NCBI GenBank assembly: GCA_015698045.1
Contig: BLAL01000026.1
Coordinates: 310,001-374,000, forward strand
Reading direction: 5' to 3'
From: Rhizophagus clarus
Taxonomy: Eukaryota; Glomeromycota; Glomeromycetes; Glomerales; Glomeraceae
DNA length: 64,000 nt
Below the pieces are notes generated by a model. It ran no database searches and had not been told where the DNA came from. It worked only from the letters and a program-made list of their open reading frames with translations. Shown here one piece after another: positions 11,339-24,406 of the stretch; within the stretch, counting starts at the first letter, position 1; each line of letters opens with the position of its first letter. The position numbers and the translations under genes are program-made.

Positions 11339-13408
11339 ATGATAATGGACCTTGTCACTGGTGAAAGCGAGGTTCAACAATATGCTAACCCAGTATTAGA
11401 AAGCGCTTATTTCATTAGTAAGGTACCTTTTGTAACGGGTTATATAAAAAAAAAAAAAATAAATGAAAATAAATGAATATTTAACCTGTTAACCTATTTT
11501 TAGAATTCAAAGGATGTCTTCATTCCTCAAGACAGTATCCAGGAGGCAGCAAACACGGTAACTTATCAAAGGATTATCTTGGATCAATTGAATCTTTAAT
11601 TTGTTCTTTAAATCGCTTAATTTAATAGAATAAAACTTTTTATAATCAGATTTATTCAAATATGAAAAAATTGAAATATTCTGTATCGGTATGGAAGCAG
11701 CATGAACTTCACCCGAAAGTTGCTAATGAAGATGCGATTAATTGGTTAATACTCTTAAATTCTCTTTTGCAATTATTAAATTCGATCCAATATTTAATGT
11801 TTGATAATGTTTGAAATGTTTTGATGATGTTTGATGATGTAGGATATTTCTTGTCGATTTGTTAAATTTTTCTTTTTGGTCAGATTTAGAAAAGGAAAAA
11901 GGATCAGATTGTCGAGAAAGATTTTCTATATATTATAAAGATAAAATATATTCAGGATACTGGTCTTTATGTGCAGCAATTAATAGAGGTATTCAAACTT
12001 TATAATGTGTATATATATTCGTAAATGCTGTATATAACCTCCCTCTCTATTAATTACTTTAGCGATTGATGAAGGAATTCAAATTACAAATCCATCAGTT
12101 TATGCTTCACCAGAAAATTTAAGTGATGATAAAATCAAATATATTTTTCGTTCTCATACAAGTGAAGAAATTTTTTTACTACAAGAACGTATTAATTGTA
12201 TGAGAGAAGCTGGTAAAGTATTGGTAGAGGTAATTTGAATTTAACATGAATTTTTTTTTTTTTTTTCGAATTTAACTTATTTAATGTGAACTTTTTTTTT
12301 TGAATTTAATGTTTTTTTTTTTTTTTTTTTTATTTATAAAAAAAGAAATTCGATGGTAGTTTCATTAACTGTGTTAAACAGTCAAATAATTCCGCCATGA
12401 ATTTATTAAAAATTATTACTGATAATTTTGAAAGTTTTCGTGATGAAAGCGAATTTCTTGGAAGGAAAGGTAATTAAATAACAACATACACACACATATA
12501 TATATTTATTTATTTATTTTATTATTTTATTTTAATTTTTAATTTAAAATAATTTAAAATAAAATTTTTATATTGTTTTTTTTTTCTTTTTAGTCCAATT
12601 TTATAAACGAGCTCAAATATTAATTGCTGATATATGGTAATAAATTAAAAAAATTTACATTAAAATATTTTTTCAATGAAATTTACAATATAAATTAAAA
12701 AAAAAAAAAAACGTTTTATATTATAAAAAGGGCCTGTTTTGAAGGATATGACTATGGTTCTTTTAATGATATTGATGATATCACAATGTTTGCGGATTAT
12801 AGGTACAAAATAAAATACTTTTCATTTTCCAATACTTTTATAGAATTATGCATTAACTTTAAAAAAAAAATCCTAAATACTTTTATTATAGAGTACCACA
12901 GGTAAATGATTATTTATTTATTTATCAATTTTATTTATATATAGTACTAAATAATATATATATATATGTATATAAATATATATTTTATATATACACATTT
13001 ATATATATTAAAATATATATTTTTAAAACTAGGCACTTTTTCATTTAGGTGCATTATCATATTCACAAAACTTACATAATATAATAAATTCATTCACATT
13101 ATTACCAAATGGATCACAATTGGAAATTGAAATCAGAGGTAATACAAACTATTTTTTATTATGTTTAAGCATGTTTAAAATAATTAAATTAATTAAACTA
13201 TAATTATGTTTAAATTAAAGGATGTTCAATTTGGTCAGTTGAATTATTAAAAAGATTAATTCAACAAAAAATTAAACAAGACAATACTTTAGATTTGATC
13301 CCGATACTTAATACTATTATATTAGATTTTTATATTTGGGATTTCGCCAATGAACATAAAAATACATTTAAAGTTGGTATTCATAGAACGAGAAGTATTT
13401 TCTATTAA
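11339..13408 (+). CDS. QNG1: Queuosine salvage protein (DUF2419 / QNG1)
   Basis: Eleven exons: 11339-11422, 11504-11557, 11650-11744, 11843-11988, 12063-12229, 12346-12469, 12594-12636, 12731-12802, 12892-12901, 13033-13138 and 13221-13408, giving 363 codons in frame. The translation matches the DUF2419 family along its length: [20 protein letters not shown] near the start, KHELHPK-type sequence ([10 protein letters not shown]), [26 protein letters not shown], then [16 protein letters not shown] and a C-terminal segment with IWDFANEHK. These enzymes release queuine from queuosine 5'-phosphate so that eukaryotes can recycle the base for tRNA. Two ATGs in frame (11339 and 11345) could start the protein. 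Exon 9 is only 10 nt but supplies part of the conserved RVPQ motif. The length, about 362 residues, fits the family. Confidence 0.93.
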
Positions 13409-14077
13409 AATTAAAATATATTATATTTGAATTATTGAAAAAAAATTTTTTTTTTTTTTTTACACATTCAATTAACTTTTTTTTTTTAAAAAAAATTTAT
13501 TTACAATAAAAATATTGGTTTTTTTTTTAGTGTAATCTCGAAATTTTTGTCCTTTTTTTTTTTTTTTTTTTTTTTTTTGAAATGATTTTATGAAACAAAA
13601 TAAATATATTCAATTAAATAAAAAAAAAAAATTACTTAACTATTCCCTACTTATTTTTTGAAATAAATAAATTTTTTGATTTTTTTGATTTTTTTTTCTG
13701 TGCATCTCTATTGAAATAATAATAATAATTATACAAACAAATAAAAGAAAATTTTACAACTTTTTGTTTATTTGTTGTATGCAAGAAAAATGAAAAATTT
13801 TTTAGTATAACTATAAAAAACGGTAAAAAAAAAAAAATTATATATATATATATATATGTATAACCAAAATATACAACATCGACGAATTTTTTTTTTTTAT
13901 TTTACTTATTCGTCAACAAAGGAAAAAAAGAAAAAAAAAAAATACTAAATCAAAAAGAAAAAAAACTATGGGAAAATGTATAAATGTAAATGCAATTTTT
14001 TTTTTTTTGTTTTTGAATATCTCCACAAATTATTATTATTTTATTTACCTAAAAATCAAAAAAAAAAATAATTACAT
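13409..14077. other. Convergent 3' intergenic region
   Basis: About 670 bp between the stop codons of QNG1 (+) and the HMG gene (-). It is dominated by T and A homopolymers and a short (TA) run at about 13839-13857. It should hold both poly(A) sites. No gene was recognised. Confidence 0.5.
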
Positions 14078-15809
14078 TCATTCTTCATCCTTTTGTCCCT
14101 GTAAGTATACTTCCATCTCTCTAGCATATCTTGCTTTGTCATCAGCAGCTTGCTTCTCCCATTTTGCTTTTTCTTCAGGGGTTAAACTCTTCCAATGACT
14201 TGCAATAATTTTACTAATTGGCCCAACCGTACTTCCAGGATTTTGCTCTGCAACATGTGGTCTCATTTCCAATGCGTAGAATAAAAATCCTGACATTGGA
14301 TGTTTTGGCGCGGTTGGATGTCGATTTCGTTTTTTCTTACGTCCTCGAGGATCTTTAGCCGGAGAACCTGTTGGTGGTGCCTCGGTATGATTACTATGAG
14401 AGGTACCTCGTGGATGTTCACCTCCATCATCTGATTCTTCACTTTGATCAACTTGACCGAAATTACGTTTTTTAGAATAACTATGATGACCTGCTGCCGC
14501 AAGTTCAGCTTTTGATCGACGTGTATATACAAAGTCTGGATTTGATTCGTGGAATTCACTCTTCAAATTCCTAGCTTTATCAAGATAAACCTCTCTTTGT
14601 TCCTATAAAATTTTGTTTAAAAAAAAGATAAATATCTTGCAAAAAAAAAAAAAACCAAAAAAAAAAAATTGTAAATAGGTATATTAACTTACTTCAGTCA
14701 TTCCACGCCAATTTTCACCAATTGTTTTTGAAATTTCAGCCACAGTCATATTAGGATTCGTTTCCAACACCCTTGGACGCATTTCTTTATTAAAGATCAA
14801 GAATGCATTCATTGGCCTCTTTAATTTACGGTCTTTTCTGTTATTAATAGTCTGTGTTGGTGTCACAGCAGGAGTTGTAACCGATTGTTGGGCAGGTCTT
14901 GGTTGATTTGATGATGGTGCCGGTGGTTGTGGCTATTTTTGGAAAAAAAAGGATGAAAATTAAATTTAAATATTAATTTTAAAAACATTTTAAAACATAA
15001 CTTTCAAATAGATTGATACATACCTGTTGTTGTCTATTCATATTGGGCGAGTTTCGTTGATTATTTGTATTTGACGTTGTAGAAGATGCATTATTTTGAG
15101 ATGATGGGAACGTATTATTGTTATTTTGATTACGTTGAGGTACACCATTAATTGGACCATTGGACTATAAATAATAAATAAGAAAGAATTAGATTACAAT
15201 AATATAAATTAGCATCAAAATATAGTTTAATGTGATGTGAAATTTTACCATCGGAATATTGTTATTGGTAGCTTGAGGCGGCACAGCTATAGAAGAAGTA
15301 CTGGGAGATTTGGTCGTTGGAGGAGTAGTTGATGATGTGGTAGAAGAAATGGAACCTTTCTTTTTTGAAGTAGTGGTGGTTCCCTTACGAGTATATATAA
15401 AACCAGGATTCGTTTGTTTAAATTCCTCCTTGAGCTGTCTTGCCCTCTCATTATAACGTTCTTTCCGATCCTAACATTTTTGTAAAAAAAAAAAAAAAAT
15501 TTAATATAAAATTAATTAATTGATTGAATAAATAATTATCGAATCATTCTTATACATACATTGTCCATAGCTCTCCATTCATCACCCAAGATTTTGCTAA
15601 CTTGAGCAGTTTGCATATTTTGGTCATTTTTTTGTAATTCAGGTCGACGTTCACTCGAAAAGATAATAAAAGCATTCATTGGTCTCTTCGGTTTATGCTC
15701 CTTTTGTTGTGGCAAACTAGTAGATGCATTAGGAGTTATGCTAGAAGAGGTGTTCTTCATATCTTGAGTGGATTGCTGTGATTGTGGTTGTGACTGTGGT
15801 TGCTGTTGT

Positions 15810-15841
<32 letters not shown>

Positions 15842-15861
15842 TTGTTGCTGTTGCTGTTGTG

Positions 15862-15895
<34 letters not shown>

Positions 15896-17684
15896 ATGTT
15901 GCTGCTGATGATGATGATGTTGATGTTGATGTTGCTGCTGCTGCGGTATAGAACTATTCTTTTGTAGAGACGGAGATGAAATCATAGGAGAAGACTTTTG
16001 TTTTGTTTGATTTGAAATTGAAGCCATTTGACTTTGTGGGTACGTATTTGGTTGCTGCTGTTGTTGAGATTGTTGCGCATTACCTCGTAACATCTTACTT
16101 TGAGGAGGTTGTTTTTGTTGCATTTGTTGCATTTGTATCTGTGATATGGATTGTTCAGAATGCTGTTGAGGCATCTGTTGTTGTTGTTGTTGATGATGCA
16201 TCGTTTGTGAATGATGTAATTGTTGCATCTGTTGCTGCTGCATTGCCTGCTGTTGTACCTGATGTTGATGTATAGGAGTAGAATGTTGTTGTTGTTTTTG
16301 CTGCTGTTGTTGTTGTTGTTGAAGCTGTGATTGATGACTTAATTGAGATGATGGATGCAACTGTTGTTGAGCCTGTTGAGCTTGTTGAGATTGTAAATGT
16401 TGTTGTGGTAAAACTTGTTGTGTACCAGGTTGTATTGAAGTTTTTACAGCAGATTTCGTTAATCTTGGGGAAGATTTAGCATTTTGAGGACTTATAACAG
16501 ATCTTTGATTCATTTGAGCTTGATTCATTTGAGCAGGATTCATATGAGGAGATGTATAAGACTGAGCATATTGATTACGAGCTTGTTGATGAGAAATATT
16601 TTGTAATTGATGTTGTTGTGGTTGTTGATGAATTTGTTGTTGTTGATGAGAATGTTGAGATTGTAAATGTTGTTGAGATTGTTGATTATTAGAAGTATTA
16701 TTTTGTTGAGAATAACTACCAGCATTTAAACCCACACCAACATTAGGAACATTAGGAATATTAGGAGAGATATAACTTTCGTGAGCAGCAGCAGCAGCAG
16801 CATAAGGGGAGGATCTCATATTACTTTGTTGTTGTTGAGTAGCATAAGATTGTTGATTATGTTGATTCATTATATAATTACTACTAATATTAGCATTAGT
16901 ACTATACATAGATCTTCCTTGATTTGTACCATAGGCAGCAGCAGCAGCGGCGGCAGCAGCAGGATTTGTATCATTAGTAGAAGAACGTTTAGTAGTAATA
17001 GAACTAGTAATTGAAGGAGAACCGACAGCATCCGTTATACTACTAATAGAAGTATTTGGAGAAGAAGTTGGAACATTATTATAACGACGATTTTGTTGTT
17101 GTTGTTGTTGTTGTTGTTGAACCTGTTGACGTTGAGTATTATGATGAGTTTGAGATTGATTAGTTTGAGGTTGTTGAGGAGTATAACGATTAGTTAAAGT
17201 ACTTCCTAAGTAAGCTTGTTGATTATTATTCGGTGATATAGAAGATTGAGCTGAAGGAGTATTAGAAGCCAAAGGAGCAGTATTGATAGTATTATCCATT
17301 GTAAGACCATCATCCAATTCAGTTGCATCCTCTGTAACAACACTATAAGGAGTCATTTCACTTACAATTTGAGTAGGATGACTTCTATAATTATAAGTAG
17401 GAGATAATTCCATAGGCCATTGTTGTTGTTGATGTCTACCAAGTATTGAATTTGTCATATTTGATGTTGGATTAGGTAAAGCGAGTAGATTATTTTGTTG
17501 TGCAACAGCAGATTGAGCAGTTGGATTAGAATATATAGAAGATAATGAAGGTTGCTGCGGTGTGTGACCTGCAGCTATAATCAAAATGAAATTAAAAAGA
17601 GAAAAAAAAAAAGAAGAGGTTAAAAATGGTTAAAAACAAAAAAAAACAAAATAAAATAAAAAAAAAAAAAAAAATTAAAATAAT

Positions 17685-17724
<40 letters not shown>

Positions 17725-18414
17725 TAATATATAATATATAATATATATATATATATCTATAGATATATATATATTATAAATATATATGATGATATAATAC
17801 AATTAATTATAATTAATTCTATTCTGGATAGCGTTTAATTAATTAAAATAAAATTAACGGAATGATCGACGGATCCGTCATCAAAATAATCAAAATAATA
17901 AAATATTATACATACCAATTGAGGATTGATGAGTTTGTTGTTGATAATGAGCCTCGGCACCTAATCTTAAAGGCATATTTGTAGATCCTTGTTGAATCCT
18001 TCGTGGATTTTGAGGTTGAGCCTGCTGAGGTTGAGCACTGAACATATTTGGATTTGCTTGAGCAAAATTACCGGGATTATTAGCGGTATTTGTATTACTT
18101 GTACCATATGCTAAACTACTCGTTAAAGAAGTATTCCCTGAAGAAATTCCTGTAGCACTTATATCAGTTCCCCAACTAGATTTATATTGTGAAGGGTGAC
18201 CGGAAATGGGAGTAACAGCAGCGGCGGCGGCGGCAGCAGGATAACGCATATCAACATTTCTGTTGCTATTATAATTACTGATCGTACTGAATTGAGAACC
18301 ATTATGTATCCCACTCTGAGGGAACTGTTGACCACTAATTCGATATTGTTGTTGATAACTGTTCCTTTGTGCATTAGGAGACTGGTGAGGTTGATTGTAT
18401 TGACTACCGTACAT
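14078..18414 (-). CDS. Large polyglutamine protein with three HMG boxes
   Basis: Six exons, 17916-18414, 15560-17574, 15249-15470, 15024-15164, 14693-14932 and 14078-14602, join in frame to 1214 codons. Residues 1 to about 785 are low complexity, with long Gln, His, Asn and Ala runs (longest Gln runs coded at about 15777-15950). Box 1 (about 792-870, KPKRPMNAFIIFSSERRPEL) and box 2 (about 995-1072, KLKRPMNAFLIFNKEMRPRV) resemble the sequence-specific SOX/Rox1-like class. Box 3 (about 1134-1206, APKHPMSGFLFYALEMRPHV) is more like HMGB/Nhp6, and is followed by an acidic end. Such proteins bend and bind DNA; yeast Ixr1 combines polyQ with two boxes. Boxes 1 and 2 are each split by a phase-0 intron at the same alignment position (WRAMDN| and WRGMTE|), box 3 is not. 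It is probably a transcription or chromatin regulator; its targets are unknown. Confidence 0.9.
15777..15950 (-). repeat. CAG/CAA trinucleotide tract coding polyGln/His
   Basis: An imperfect trinucleotide array within exon 2 of the HMG gene, reading mostly Gln with His and Pro interruptions. Mixed CAA and CAG codons suggest it is old enough to be interrupted, although length variation between strains is likely. Smaller Ala (GCA/GCT) arrays lie at about 16780-16800, 16937-16963 and 18213-18240. Confidence 0.85.
17689..17785. repeat. AT microsatellites in HMG intron 1
   Basis: The first intron of the HMG gene carries an (AAT)n run followed by several (TA)n runs with a short palindromic centre (about 17740-17775). 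It is simple sequence with no other content. Confidence 0.7.
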
Positions 18415-19092
18415 TTCGTTATATATATATTTTTTTTTTATTTTATATATATTGTTGTATATATATAATACAGTGGAGGGTTGGTTTTTTTTTAAAAAAA
18501 AAAAGTCGTTAAAATATAATAATAATAATAAAAAATATATGTGTTGTTGTTGTTGTGTGTATATATATATATATATTGTTTCGTAATAACAAATATAAGT
18601 CGTTAAAGTGCGCGGCTTTTTCCTTTCCTTCTTTCGCTTTTGTGTTTTTTTTGGTTGTTGATTGTTTTGGTGATAAGCTTTTTTTTTTTTACTTTAAGTC
18701 TATAATACTGTAAAGTTGTGTGTTGTGTATAGAAAAAAAAAAAAAAATAAATTATACTTTTTAATAACAATAATAAATTTTTTTTTTTTGGACTTTCTTT
18801 GGAGTACCGTTAATAAAAAAAAAACTTGAACAGTGGGTAGTTAATTTATTTCTATTTTATTTTTTTTTTTTTTTTTTTTTTATTTAAAATATAATAAAAA
18901 AAATCTTTTTTTTATTATTAATACTATTAGAAAAGTAAAAAAAAAAAAAAAAAAACACTAAAGGGTAATAAAATAAAAAGAATAAAAAAAAAAGGTGACT
19001 TACTTTTGATAATATATGTGTGTGTGTGTATATATATATATTATCGTTGTATATATATATATGTCAGATATATAACAAACAATATATAATAT

Positions 19093-19138
<46 letters not shown>

Positions 19139-19335
19139 AAATAAAAAAAAGTTTTACCGAATAACTAACAGGTAACTAAAAATACGTATGATGCACACAG
19201 GTAAGAGTAGTGTAAAAAAAAAAAAGTGGTTTTTTTTTGTGGTTAAAGTAATAGTAATAATAATATTTTATTTTTTTTTTTTTTTTTAAAAAAAAAAAGC
19301 GGGTGAGGATTTTTTTTACTGTAATGTATTGTATT

Positions 19336-19375
<40 letters not shown>

Positions 19376-21159
19376 TTAAAAAAAAAAAAAATTTTATTTT
19401 ATTTTATTTTATTTTTATTTTATTTTTTTTTTAGGAATGGGAAAAAAAAATACAAGTACAGTAGAAATTGGAGAAAAAGAAGTTTGAAATTGGTGTTATT
19501 ATATGTGTTTGAGAGCAAAAGAAAAAGGTTAAATGCGATACAATAAAAATAAATAAGGGGGTGTGAGTTATGATACTCAACTTAACCAAATTCATACAAA
19601 GGAGGCGTTTTTTTTTTATGTGAATGATGCGTTGTAACAATCAAAAAAAATGATGATCACAACAAATTACTGATAAGTAAAGTAAAATAGCCAATAAAAA
19701 AGTGATAAATTATAGTAATTGGGCTAAGCAGTTAATACCAAAATACGTAAGTATATGTGGGATGATGCAGGAGAACAACAATAAAGCCGTTGTACTTTTC
19801 CCTTTTGGTCTCCAAAGTGCCCTAAAATTGGCAAAATAAATCTTTTAACATTTGAACATAAATCTTTTGTCGCACAACATAAAAAAGAACTTTACAATCG
19901 GGAACTCTTATGTTTGTTGATGGTCATGTGTCTCCTGACTAAAGGTGAGACAATCTCATTCTAAAGGAATATTATGAAATTTACAGCCAAAAAAAATTCT
20001 TTTTACTGCGGTCTATTAAATTATTATAAATCATAAATTAAATGCACTTTATCAACAATGGCTAACAAATTATCATATCATTTAAAATTGTGTGATTGTC
20101 AATTATGGTTTGATTAACGGATTGATTGTCCGACCATAAATATTTGATCGAAAAGTAAAAGAGAAAAAAAAAAAAAAAAAAAAGAGGTTAAAAAAAAGAT
20201 TTAAATTATTATTTTTTTTTTTTTAAGGTTGCATAATCTGATAAAATAATGAACGAAAGGATTTTTTTTTAAAAAAAAAAAAAAGTGCCCGAAATCTCGG
20301 TATTCACCACAGTAATTTTTTTAAAACCCTTTCGATTATAAAAGACAGACAAAAGGAGATATCCTGCAAGATTAGTTTGTGCTTCCATCGCGTCATTTAA
20401 CTACGTAAGCAGAACTCCGACTTTCTCTACTATAATAAAATATATTTATTTATTTATTTATTTATTTATTATTTATTAGTCACTACAACTCTCTCTCTCT
20501 CTAACTTGATACAACATTTTTATATGCATTAAAGAAATTTTTTTTTTTTTTCATTAGTCATTTTCCCATTTACCACTAAAATTTCATGTTGATACTTGTT
20601 ATACAATGAGTGGTCATCTTTGTGATTTTCAAAAAAAAAAATTTATTAGTTTCACACGTGGCTATTTAAGGTCTTTTTCGGTCTTTTCCGGTAGAATTTT
20701 AATGTGATGATATTTACCATTTAAATTAAATAAGAAAATTTTATTTGATATTGTTTTAAAATAAAAGCCTCATATTTCTTTTTCACCTTACTTAATCTGG
20801 TTTTTATATTATTTTTGTAATATTGTTGTGTATATTTGTTGTTATGAAGATCCGTCCGATCTAAAATTTTCTTTGAATCCGCTGCAAAAATCATGTATCA
20901 ATGCATTTAATTAATATTTGGTTTAGGATCTGCCTTCTACTCTACTAATTTAAAATTTTTCTCTCTTAAAAATAAGTCGATTATGGTAATTTATTACTTT
21001 TTTAATTCAATCCATACCTACTTCTTTTCCCGAGATATTCTTACTATCGATGATATAATATCTTTGTAATTACACTTTAAAACTTGTTTCATTAATAAAA
21101 ATTATGTCATTTCATGTTTCATTTTCTTTGTATAAATAACACTGATTTTCCTCCCTATG

Positions 21160-21194
<35 letters not shown>

Positions 21195-21259
21195 ATACGC
21201 ATTATTCGTATTGTAAATTTATTGTACATATCTTTCATATTGTAAATTTTTTTGTGATC
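18415..21259. other. Long divergent intergenic region, HMG gene / ALDH
   Basis: About 2.8 kb upstream of two divergent genes. It is full of simple sequence: TTG repeats near 18541, (TG)(TA) runs at about 19018-19065, (AAT)n at 19099-19132, long T runs at 19341-19373, (TTTA)n at about 20448-20480, (CT)n near 20490 and a T run of about 29 at 21162-21190. Several T(n)A(n) pairs occur. Between 19640 and 20160 the sequence is less repetitive and may hold the HMG promoter or 5' UTR. No coding exon, tRNA or rRNA was recognised. Confidence 0.55.
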
Positions 21260-23537
21260 ATGTCTTCTAATAATGAACAATCAATTACTTTACCAACTGG
21301 GAAAACCATCAAAGGTATTAATTAATTGTCTCGTTACACGACTTCGATCGATCGATCATTTATAATTATTTTTTTTCTTTTTTAAAAAAAAAAAGTAAAC
21401 ACGGGTTTATTCATTAATAATGAATTCATCGATTCAATTGATGGAAAACGTTTTGATACCATTAATCCTACAACTGAAAAAGTTATTACTTCCGTAGCTG
21501 AAGCTTCAGCTAATGATGTTGATAAAGCTGTTGATATCGCTATTGATGCTTATATTAATGTTTGGAGAAATTTTTCCGGTTATGATCGTAGTCGTTTGAT
21601 TAATAAATTGGCTGATTTAATGGAACGTGATATTGATGAACTTGCCACTATTGAATCTTTGGATAATGGTAAACCTTTTACTCTTGTCAAAAATGTTGAT
21701 ATTGCTTGTACTATTAAAACCTATAGATATTTTGCTGGTTTTGCCGATAAAATTAATGGAGAGGTAAATTTTATTTAATGTTAAACTTTTTTCAAGGAAC
21801 GAAAATTCTAATTTTTTTTTATTTTATTTTTATTTTTTTTTTATTAAAGGTACTTCAATCTGAACCTGATAAATTTGATTTTACTCGTCGTGAACCTTAT
21901 GGTGTTGTTGGTGCTATCATCGCATGGAATTTTCCTTTATTGTTACAAGCTATGAAATTGGCTCCAATTTTAACTTGTGGAAATACTGTCGTATTAAAAA
22001 CTTCCGAATATACTCCTTTATCTGCTCTTAAAGTCGCTGCTTTAATTAAAGAAGCTGGTTTTCCAAAAGGTGTTGTAAACATCTTATCAGGTTATGGTCC
22101 AACAGCTGGTGCTGCTATTGCAAATCACATGAAAATCAAACATGTCTCTTTTACCGGTATGTACTACTATATTATTCGATGTGATTAAATCATTTCAACC
22201 TTTAAAATTTTTTTTTATCTCAATCAATTTTTTAGGTTCCATTCCCGTAGGTAAATCTATCCTTAAAGCGGCAGCGGATTCTAACTTAAAACATGTTACA
22301 TTAGAATTGGGTGGAAAATCTCCAAATATTATTTTCGCCGATGCAGATATGGATGAAGCTGTTAAATGGGCTCATATGGGAGTTTATTTTAGTTCTGGTC
22401 AATTTTGTGTAGCTAGTTCACGTATATATGTACAAGATACTATTTATGATGAATTTTTAGAAAAATTTAAAAATCGTGCTGAAAGTACAAAAGTTGGTGA
22501 TCCATTTAAAGAGGATACTTTTCAAGGTCCTCAAATTTCGCAAACTCAATTCGATAAGTAAGTTTAGTAATTGTCGGGTTTGCTGTCTGTTACCTGAGTT
22601 TCGGAATTCGTATAACATATTAAATTAAATTTCTCTCAATTCATGTAATAGAATTATGTCCTTTATTGAAAGTGGAAAGAAACAAGGCGCTAAATTATTG
22701 ATTGGTGGTGAAAGAGATGGTAAAGAAGGTTACTTCATTAAACCGACTATTTTCACTGATACGGTAAGTATTTTTACCTATTTCGTAATAATAAATTATT
22801 TAAATAATAAATTTTAAAATCTCAAAATATTATAGAATGAAGAAATGACTATTATGCAAGAAGAAATTTTTGGTCCTGTAACAGCGATATCAAAATTTTC
22901 TACTGTTGAAGAAGTCATTAAAAAAGCTCATTTAACTAAATATGGTTTGGCCGCTGCGGTATTCACTAAAGACATTACACGTGCTCTAAAAATTTCTAGT
23001 GAATTAAATGCTGGAACTATTTGGGGTATATAATCTCCTGTTTATGTGTAGTTATCGTAACGTAATCCTTTTCTAATTCCTTTCCTTTTTTTTTTTTTTT
23101 ACATATAGTAAATTGTTATGGATTATATGAACCAAACGCGCAAGTATTTTTAATTCAACCACTTTAAAAAAAACGCGTCGTTCTAATTATGCTACGTTAT
23201 GCTAATGCGTTAATACGTGTTAATGCGTTATGCTAATGCGTTTAATGCGTTATGCTAATGTTAATGCGTTAATGCGCCATTCACATTCTTCCCAATTATT
23301 CAAATGTTTTATTCAAATGCTAATCTTGTCATTCTCATGATGAATAGGCCATTCGGGGGATACAGAGAGAGCGGAATAGGCAGAGAGGGCGGTAAGATTA
23401 CAAAGATAATAAAGTTCATGATTTGTTTAAATCAAAAATTAATAAAAATCATTCTGCCTATTTTAGGAGAAACTGCGTTAAACGAATATACTCAATTAAA
23501 AAGTGTACAAGTAAATTTGGCAAAGTTCAAATTTTAA
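21260..23537 (+). CDS. NAD(P)-dependent aldehyde dehydrogenase, class 1/2 type
   Basis: Nine exons: 21260-21314, 21396-21763, 21850-22156, 22236-22557, 22652-22763, 22836-23025, 23109-23139, 23348-23391 and 23467-23537, giving 500 codons, the usual ALDH length. Key parts are visible: AWNFP with oxyanion Asn168, Lys191 of the cofactor site ([10 protein letters not shown]), FTGS, general base Glu267 in ELGGKS, nucleophile Cys301 in [19 protein letters not shown], and [13 protein letters not shown]. The enzyme oxidises aldehydes to acids. No clear targeting peptide is seen at [18 protein letters not shown], so it is probably cytosolic. Intron 7 must use a GC donor (GCAAGT) at 23140; this is the only splice giving NAPFGGY in frame. 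That intron also contains a small tandem repeat. Confidence 0.95.
23175..23278 (+). repeat. Short tandem repeat in ALDH intron 7
   Basis: The intron holds several imperfect copies of a TTATGCTAATGCG-like unit, with variants such as TTAATGCG, between about 23175 and 23278. The unit is less AT-rich than the surrounding introns. It lies in the intron with the GC donor. Confidence 0.7.
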
Positions 23538-24360
23538 CGTTACACTACGTTATTTATTTATTATAGTAAATTTTATACTTGGAAAATACAGTATATTTTT
23601 TTCGCGAATAAATAATAAATAAAATTTATATAAATTTATTTTATTTACTTTTATTTATTCCTGATTTTATTCATGTTAATATCTATCCCATTTTTGGGAT
23701 AATTACCAAATTAAAATCTCATGTTGCATTAAATTAATACATTGATACATTAAATAAAATGTGTAATTATGCATTTTATCTATTTGTTTATTTCCCCAAT
23801 TTCAATAACTTATTTTATGAAAGGCGAGTTCGTCATTCGATAAATAAACTTTCTCTAAAAGGGATACTCTCACGCCTAAATTATTGATGATAATAGTATG
23901 ATTTTCGGTAATTTCGGTAATTCCCGATAGAAAAATTTTGGATTCTTTTTTAATAAAAAGCCACTTATTTCATTTTTTTATCTATATCCGGATTTCTTAT
24001 TTGTATATATTACACAACATTTTTTAAACCCCATTTTTTTTATTATATATATTTCAGCCAATATATCTGCGGATCTCCAAATAAAACAGTACATTTTTTT
24101 TGACATTATTGATAATCAAAAAATGTTGGTCCGTGTCAAAAATTTCAAACCCACAACTTAAATTACAAATATTTAATTGTTTTCTTTTTTACGTGTTTTT
24201 TATTTTTCCGATTGACCGGAAAGAATGCCAGATTGAAGATCAGTAGTTCCGAATGTTTTTTTCTAGATAGTACTTTAATTCGGGGAACTTATAATTAGAA
24301 GTATTATGTTTTATTTATATACACACATATATATATAATATATATTTATATATGTATGTG

Positions 24361-24406
<46 letters not shown>

